18,893 bases of DNA from Berkiella_A sp050252335. Lineage in GTDB: Bacteria > Pseudomonadota > Gammaproteobacteria > Berkiellales > Berkiellaceae. A program made the position numbers and the translations under genes. Every line of letters begins with the position of its first letter. Positions within the stretch are counted from its first letter, which is position 1. The notes below the pieces were generated by a model, which was given only the letters and a program-made list of their open reading frames with translations, made no database searches and was not told the origin of the DNA. Of this stretch, positions 15,352 to 18,893 are shown in pieces. The stretch is taken from positions 1-18,893 of the forward strand of contig JBFWLB010000047.1 of assembly GCA_050252335.1 (NCBI GenBank). The letters are read 5' to 3'.

Positions 15352-15440
15352 TTTTCTTCTTTTTACGTCAAAAAAATGATTTTTTTAGAGGACAGATGGA
15401 TTTTTTAGAGTTTTTATTTTGAAAATTTTGGAAAAATAGT
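15352..15440 (+). promoter_or_regulatory. Adhesin leader with a chain of tiny reading frames
   Basis: Between the adaptor stop and the adhesin start lie three staggered mini-ORFs: 15344-15379 (MNNFLLFTSKK), 15376-15408 (MIFLEDRWIF, overlapping the first by ATGA) and 15396-15422 (MDFLEFLF). The third has the best ribosome-binding site, GAGGAC at 15388-15393. A short AT hairpin, AAAAAAAT/ATTTTTTT, overlaps 15370-15386. By contrast the adhesin ATG itself has only GGA at 15430-15432. The leader could tune translation of the very large protein, but in AT-rich DNA short frames are expected. Confidence 0.3.
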
Positions 15441-18400
15441 ATGCGTATATCCAAAAATGAAAAAAAATCCTTAAACACAACACTTGCATTTGAGCAATTA
15501 GAAGACAGAATTTTATTTTCCGCAGATACCAATGTGCTCATACCACATCTAGATATGGGATCTAATCCTTCTCATCAGTCAGAACCAGCTACGATTGAAA
15601 TAATAACAGAAACAACGTCCACTCAAGAAACCTCATCTACCAGCCATGAAATTGCTTTTGTGGATAAACGCATCGAAAATTATGAAGCGCTTGTCAATGA
15701 CATATTAAGTTCAAAAAATGAGAATACGAATTTACAAATTGTTCTCTTAGATAAAGATATGGATGGATTAGAAAAAATATCTGAAATCTTGAACAATACA
15801 AAAGATGTTAATACCATACATATATTTTCTCATAGCACGGATGGTGTTTTAAAACTAGGCGCAAAGGCATTAACCTATGATAATATTGATGCACATGCAG
15901 ATACATTGATATCATGGCAAAACGCATTAACCCCAGATGCAGACATTTTATTATATGGCTGTGATTTGGCACAAACAGACATTGGTCAGAAATTTATTGA
16001 AAAAATAAGCACATTAACAGGTAGTGACGTGGCAGCAAGCACAGATACCTCAGGCTCTACGCAATTAGGAGCTAACTGGGATCTTGAATATACAACTGGA
16101 GCAATTGAAAGTGATACGCTCATCAAAGCAAATTCAAATATCAGTTGGAGTGGCATACTAAACACTGCACCGACTGCATCTAACAATACAATACAAACGC
16201 AAATAGGTGCCACCTATACTTTCACAGCTGCTGATTTTAACTTTCAAGATCTAGAGGGTGATAGTTTCAGTCAAATTCAAATTCTCACCTTACCTTTGAT
16301 TGGTGGTTTGTTTTTGTCTGGCAATTCAATTTTACTCTTAGATACCATATCTATCTCAGATATTAATAATGGTAACTTTACCTTTAATCCATTGCTTGGG
16401 ATTCTTGGCACAAGCTTCACATTTAAAGTGCATGATGGAACAGTCTATTCTGATGCAACTTATACAATGACACTAAATCTATCTCCTAATAATACGCCAC
16501 CAACTGCTGCAAACAATACTGTAACTTTTGATGAGGATAGTAGTTATACAATTTCAGTTTCTGATTTTCAATATAGCGATGCTGAAAATAATAGTTTAAA
16601 CCAAGTGCGTATCACTACGCTACCAACCAATGGCTTACTAACGCTTTCTGGTGTTGCAGTTACTTTAAACCAAACCATTAACGTCGCAGATATTGAGTCC
16701 GGTAATTTAATATTTACACCTGCTGCTAATGCTAATGGAGTTGGATATGCTAGCTTTGGTTTTTCTGTACGAGATGGAATTGGTTTTTCTGTCTCTAGTT
16801 ATACTCTAACCTTTAATGTTACACCAACAAACGACCTGCCAACAACAGCAAACCAAACTGTCAGCACCAATGAGGATACCGCTTATAGCTTTACCACAGC
16901 TGATTTTAATTTTAGTGATATCGATGGGGACAGTTTAAGCCAAATACGTATTAACTCATTACCAGTAAATGGCAGTTTAACACTCTCTGGTGTGGCTGTA
17001 GCACTAAATCAGATCATCAGTGCTGCTGATATTACAGCCGGTAATCTACAATTTACTCCCGCTGCCAATGACCATGGTGTGGGCTATGCAAGTTTTAATT
17101 TTAGTGTGCATGATGGCGCAGGTTTTTCCCTAGCGGGTGCTACCATGACAATAGATGTTGCGCCTGTCAATGATCTCCCCGCAACGGCGAATCAAACTGT
17201 CAGCACCAATGAGGATACCGCTTATAGCTTTACGATGGCTGATTTTAATTTTAGTGATATCGATGGGGACAGTTTAAGCCAAATACGCATTAACTCATTA
17301 CCTGCGAATGGCAGTTTAACACTCTCTGGTGTGGCTGTAGCACTAAATCAGATCATCAATGCTGCTGATATTACAGCCGGTAATCTACAATTTACTCCCG
17401 CTGCCAATGACAATGGTGTGGGTTATGCAAGCTTTAATTTTAGTGTGCATGATGGTACAGGTTTTTCTTTAGCAGGTGCCACCATGACCATCGATGTCAT
17501 AGCGATCAATGATCTCCCCACAACGGCGAATCAAACCGTCAGCACCAATGAGGATACCGCTTATAGCTTTACCACAGCAGATTTTAATTTTAGTGATATC
17601 GATGGCGATAGTTTAAGCCAAATACGCATTAATTCACTACCAGCCAATGGCAGCTTAACACTCTCTGGTGTAGCAGTGGCTTTAAATCAGATCATCAGCG
17701 CAGCTGATATCAATGCTGGGAACTTAAGATTTACACCTGCCGCTAATGTCAATGGTGTAGGTTATGCAAGTTTTAACTTCAGCGTGCATGATGGCACAGG
17801 GTTTTCATTGGCGGGTGCGACAATGACCATTGATGTCATTGCCGTCAATGATTTACCAACCACCGCCAACCAAACCGTAAGCACAAATGAAGATGCCGCT
17901 TATAGCTTTACAAGTGCTGATTTTAATTTTAATGATATCGATGGCGATAGTTTAAGCCAAATACGCATTAACTCCCTGCCCGCTAACGGTAGCTTAACAC
18001 TCTCCGGTGTAGCAGTGGCTTTAAATCAGATCATCAGCGCAGCTGATATCAATGCTGGTAACTTAAGATTTACACCTGCAGCCAATGACAATGGTGTGGG
18101 CTATGCAAGTTTTAATTTTAGCGTCCATGATGGTACAGGATTTTCTTTAGCGGGTGCCACCATGACCATCGATGTCATAGCGATCAATGATCTCCCCACA
18201 ACGGCGAATCAAACCGTCAGCACCAATGAGGATACCGCTTATAGCTTTACCACAGCTGATTTTAATTTTAGTGATATCGATGGCGATAGTTTAAGCCAAA
18301 TACGCATTAATTCATTACCAGTAAATGGCAGTTTAACACTCTCTGGTGTGGCTGTGGCCTTGAACCAACTCATCAGTGCTGCTGATATTACAGCCGGTAA

Positions 18401-18893
18401 TCTACAATTTACTCCCGCTGCCAATGACAATGGTGTGGGCTATGCAAGTTTTAACTTTAGTGTACATGATGGCACAGGTTTTTCCCTAGCGGGTGCTACC
18501 ATGACCATCGATGTCATAGCGATAAATGATCTCCCCACAACCGCAAACCAAACCATCAGCACCAATGAAGATACTGCTTATAGCTTTACCACAGCTGATT
18601 TTAACTTTAGTGATATCGATGGCGATAGTTTAAGCCAAATACGCATTAACTCATTACCTGCGAATGGCAGCCTAACACTCTCTGGTGTAGCTGTTGCTCT
18701 AAATCAAATCATCAGTGTGGCGGATATCAATGCTGGGAACTTAAGATTTACACCTGCCGCTAATGCCAATGGTGTAGGTTATGCAAGTTTTAACTTCAGC
18801 GTGCATGATGGCACAGGGTTTTCATTGGCGGGTGCGACAATGACCATTGATGTCATTGCCGTCAATGATTTACCAACCACCGCCAACCAAACC
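15441..18893 (+). CDS. Giant DUF4347/cadherin-like repeat surface protein, LEPR-XLL type (N-terminal 1151 aa; 3' end outside the window)
   Basis: The frame is open from the ATG at 15441 to the window end; an in-frame TGA at 15420-15422 fixes this as the first possible start. Residues 1-16 are basic and polar, followed by FEQLEDRILFSAD (17-29), a clear relative of the LEPR-XLL motif found near the N-terminus of very large surface proteins and thought to be a sorting signal. There is no classical Sec signal peptide. Residues about 69-236 form a DUF4347 domain: HIFSHSTDGVLKLG (127-140), LLYGCDLAQTDIG (170-182) and TGSDVAASTD. Then come cadherin/Ig-like repeats: a divergent unit at 241-350, a second at 351-463, six very similar 113-residue units at 464-1141, and the start of the next. 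Each unit has TNEDTAYSF and DIDGDS, typical of calcium-binding beta-sandwich repeats. Cys174 is the only cysteine seen. The probable role is an exported adhesin, with the four upstream genes as its export apparatus (inference). Confidence 0.9.
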   Translation, partial: MRISKNEKKSLNTTLAFEQLEDRILFSADTNVLIPHLDMGSNPSHQSEPATIEIITETTSTQETSSTSHEIAFVDKRIENYEALVNDILSSKNENTNLQIVLLDKDMDGLEKISEILNNTKDVNTIHIFSHSTDGVLKLGAKALTYDNIDAHADTLISWQNALTPDADILLYGCDLAQTDIGQKFIEKISTLTGSDVAASTDTSGSTQLGANWDLEYTTGAIESDTLIKANSNISWSGILNTAPTASNNTIQTQIGATYTFTAADFNFQDLEGDSFSQIQILTLPLIGGLFLSGNSILLLDTISISDINNGNFTFNPLLGILGTSFTFKVHDGTVYSDATYTMTLNLSPNNTPPTAANNTVTFDEDSSYTISVSDFQYSDAENNSLNQVRITTLPTNGLLTLSGVAVTLNQTINVADIESGNLIFTPAANANGVGYASFGFSVRDGIGFSVSSYTLTFNVTPTNDLPTTANQTVSTNEDTAYSFTTADFNFSDIDGDSLSQIRINSLPVNGSLTLSGVAVALNQIISAADITAGNLQFTPAANDHGVGYASFNFSVHDGAGFSLAGATMTIDVAPVNDLPATANQTVSTNEDTAYSFTMADFNFSDIDGDSLSQIRINSLPANGSLTLSGVAVALNQIINAADITAGNLQFTPAANDNGVGYASFNFSVHDGTGFSLAGATMTIDVIAINDLPTTANQTVSTNEDTAYSFTTADFNFSDIDGDSLSQIRINSLPANGSLTLSGVAVALNQIISAADINAGNLRFTPAANVNGVGYASFNFSVHDGTGFSLAGATMTIDVIAVNDLPTTANQTVSTNEDAAYSFTSADFNFNDIDGDSLSQIRINSLPANGSLTLSGVAVALNQIISAADINAGNLRFTPAANDNGVGYASFNFSVHDGTGFSLAGATMTIDVIAINDLPTTANQTVSTNEDTAYSFTTADFNFSDIDGDSLSQIRINSLPVNGSLTLSGVAVALNQLISAADITAGNLQFTPAANDNGVGYASFNFSVHDGTGFSLAGATMTIDVIAINDLPTTANQTISTNEDTAYSFTTADFNFSDIDGDSLSQIRINSLPANGSLTLSGVAVALNQIISVADINAGNLRFTPAANANGVGYASFNFSVHDGTGFSLAGATMTIDVIAVNDLPTTANQT
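16830..18893 (+). repeat. Tandem array of 339-bp coding repeats (six units plus start of a seventh)
   Basis: Units start at 16830, 17169, 17508, 17847, 18186 and 18525, and a seventh begins at 18864 and is cut by the window end. The spacing is exactly 339 bp each time with no insertions or deletions, giving 113 residues per unit beginning NDLP. The preceding divergent unit (16491-16829) is also 339 bp, while the first (16161-16490) is 330 bp. DNA identity among units 1-6 is high even at third codon positions, which points to recent expansion or gene conversion. Two unit subtypes differ at ITAGNLQF (units 1, 2, 5) versus INAGNLRF (units 3, 4, 6). Confidence 0.95.
17706..17876 (+). repeat. 171-bp block nearly identical to 18723-18893
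   Basis: These 171 bases match 18723-18893 with one difference by my comparison (AATGTCAAT versus AATGCCAAT). The offset is 1017 bp, exactly three repeat units. The block runs from the second half of one unit into the first ten codons of the next and may continue past the window end. It marks a recent multi-unit duplication or conversion inside the array. Confidence 0.85.

Noticed and set aside
16830..18893. CRISPR-like array
   Set aside because: The repeats are 339 bp, contiguous, in one open frame and encode beta-sandwich domains; there are no spacers.
8728..18893. Classical ABC-driven type I secretion operon
   Set aside because: HlyD-type adaptors are present, but no ABC transporter or TolC gene is visible in the window, and the C-terminal RTX signal, if any, lies outside it.

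Overview
The window is AT-rich and has bacterial gene structure (TTG and ATG starts, tight overlaps, some Shine-Dalgarno sites). Its content suggests a host-associated gammaproteobacterium, most likely of the Legionellales type (Legionella, Coxiella or Berkiella-like). That placement is an inference from two effector-like genes, one of which ends in a eukaryotic-style CaaX prenylation motif. No rRNA, tRNA or CRISPR array was seen.

Left part (1-7049). The window opens inside the 3' end of a transposase-like gene, followed by two tandem subterminal repeats that look like the end of its insertion sequence. Two minus-strand genes follow: a 1517-residue protein built from about 33-residue helical repeats, with a 329-residue internal duplication, and a 428-residue patatin-like phospholipase with intact catalytic motifs and C-terminal CTLI. 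Both look like proteins that act inside a host cell. A GC-rich non-coding block of about 100 bp, unlike its surroundings, lies upstream of the phospholipase gene.

Middle (7050-8727). A membrane-bound PAS-GGDEF diguanylate cyclase on the minus strand is divergent from the large plus-strand cluster. The shared 145-bp upstream region contains several inverted repeats.

Right part (8728-18893). Five plus-strand genes appear to form a dedicated export and assembly cassette: (1) a GAF-TM-HlyD fusion; (2) a PqqD-like/M50 zinc protease/HlyD membrane fusion; (3) a short SecA paralogue lacking most of the helical scaffold region; (4) a secreted HlyD-like periplasmic adaptor; and (5) the start of a giant surface protein (at least 1151 residues, running off the window). 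Protein 5 has an N-terminal LEPR-XLL-like motif, a DUF4347 domain, and an array of 113-residue cadherin-like repeats encoded by exact 339-bp units. A 113-bp MITE-like element sits between genes 3 and 4. No ABC ATPase, TolC or SecY gene is visible. The working hypothesis is a type I-like secretion route in which a SecA-type ATPase and an M50 membrane protein replace the usual ABC exporter and handle the giant adhesin, possibly under control of the neighbouring c-di-GMP enzyme. This is the most interesting system in the window. The gene families and motifs are visible in the sequence; the functional link is inferred.
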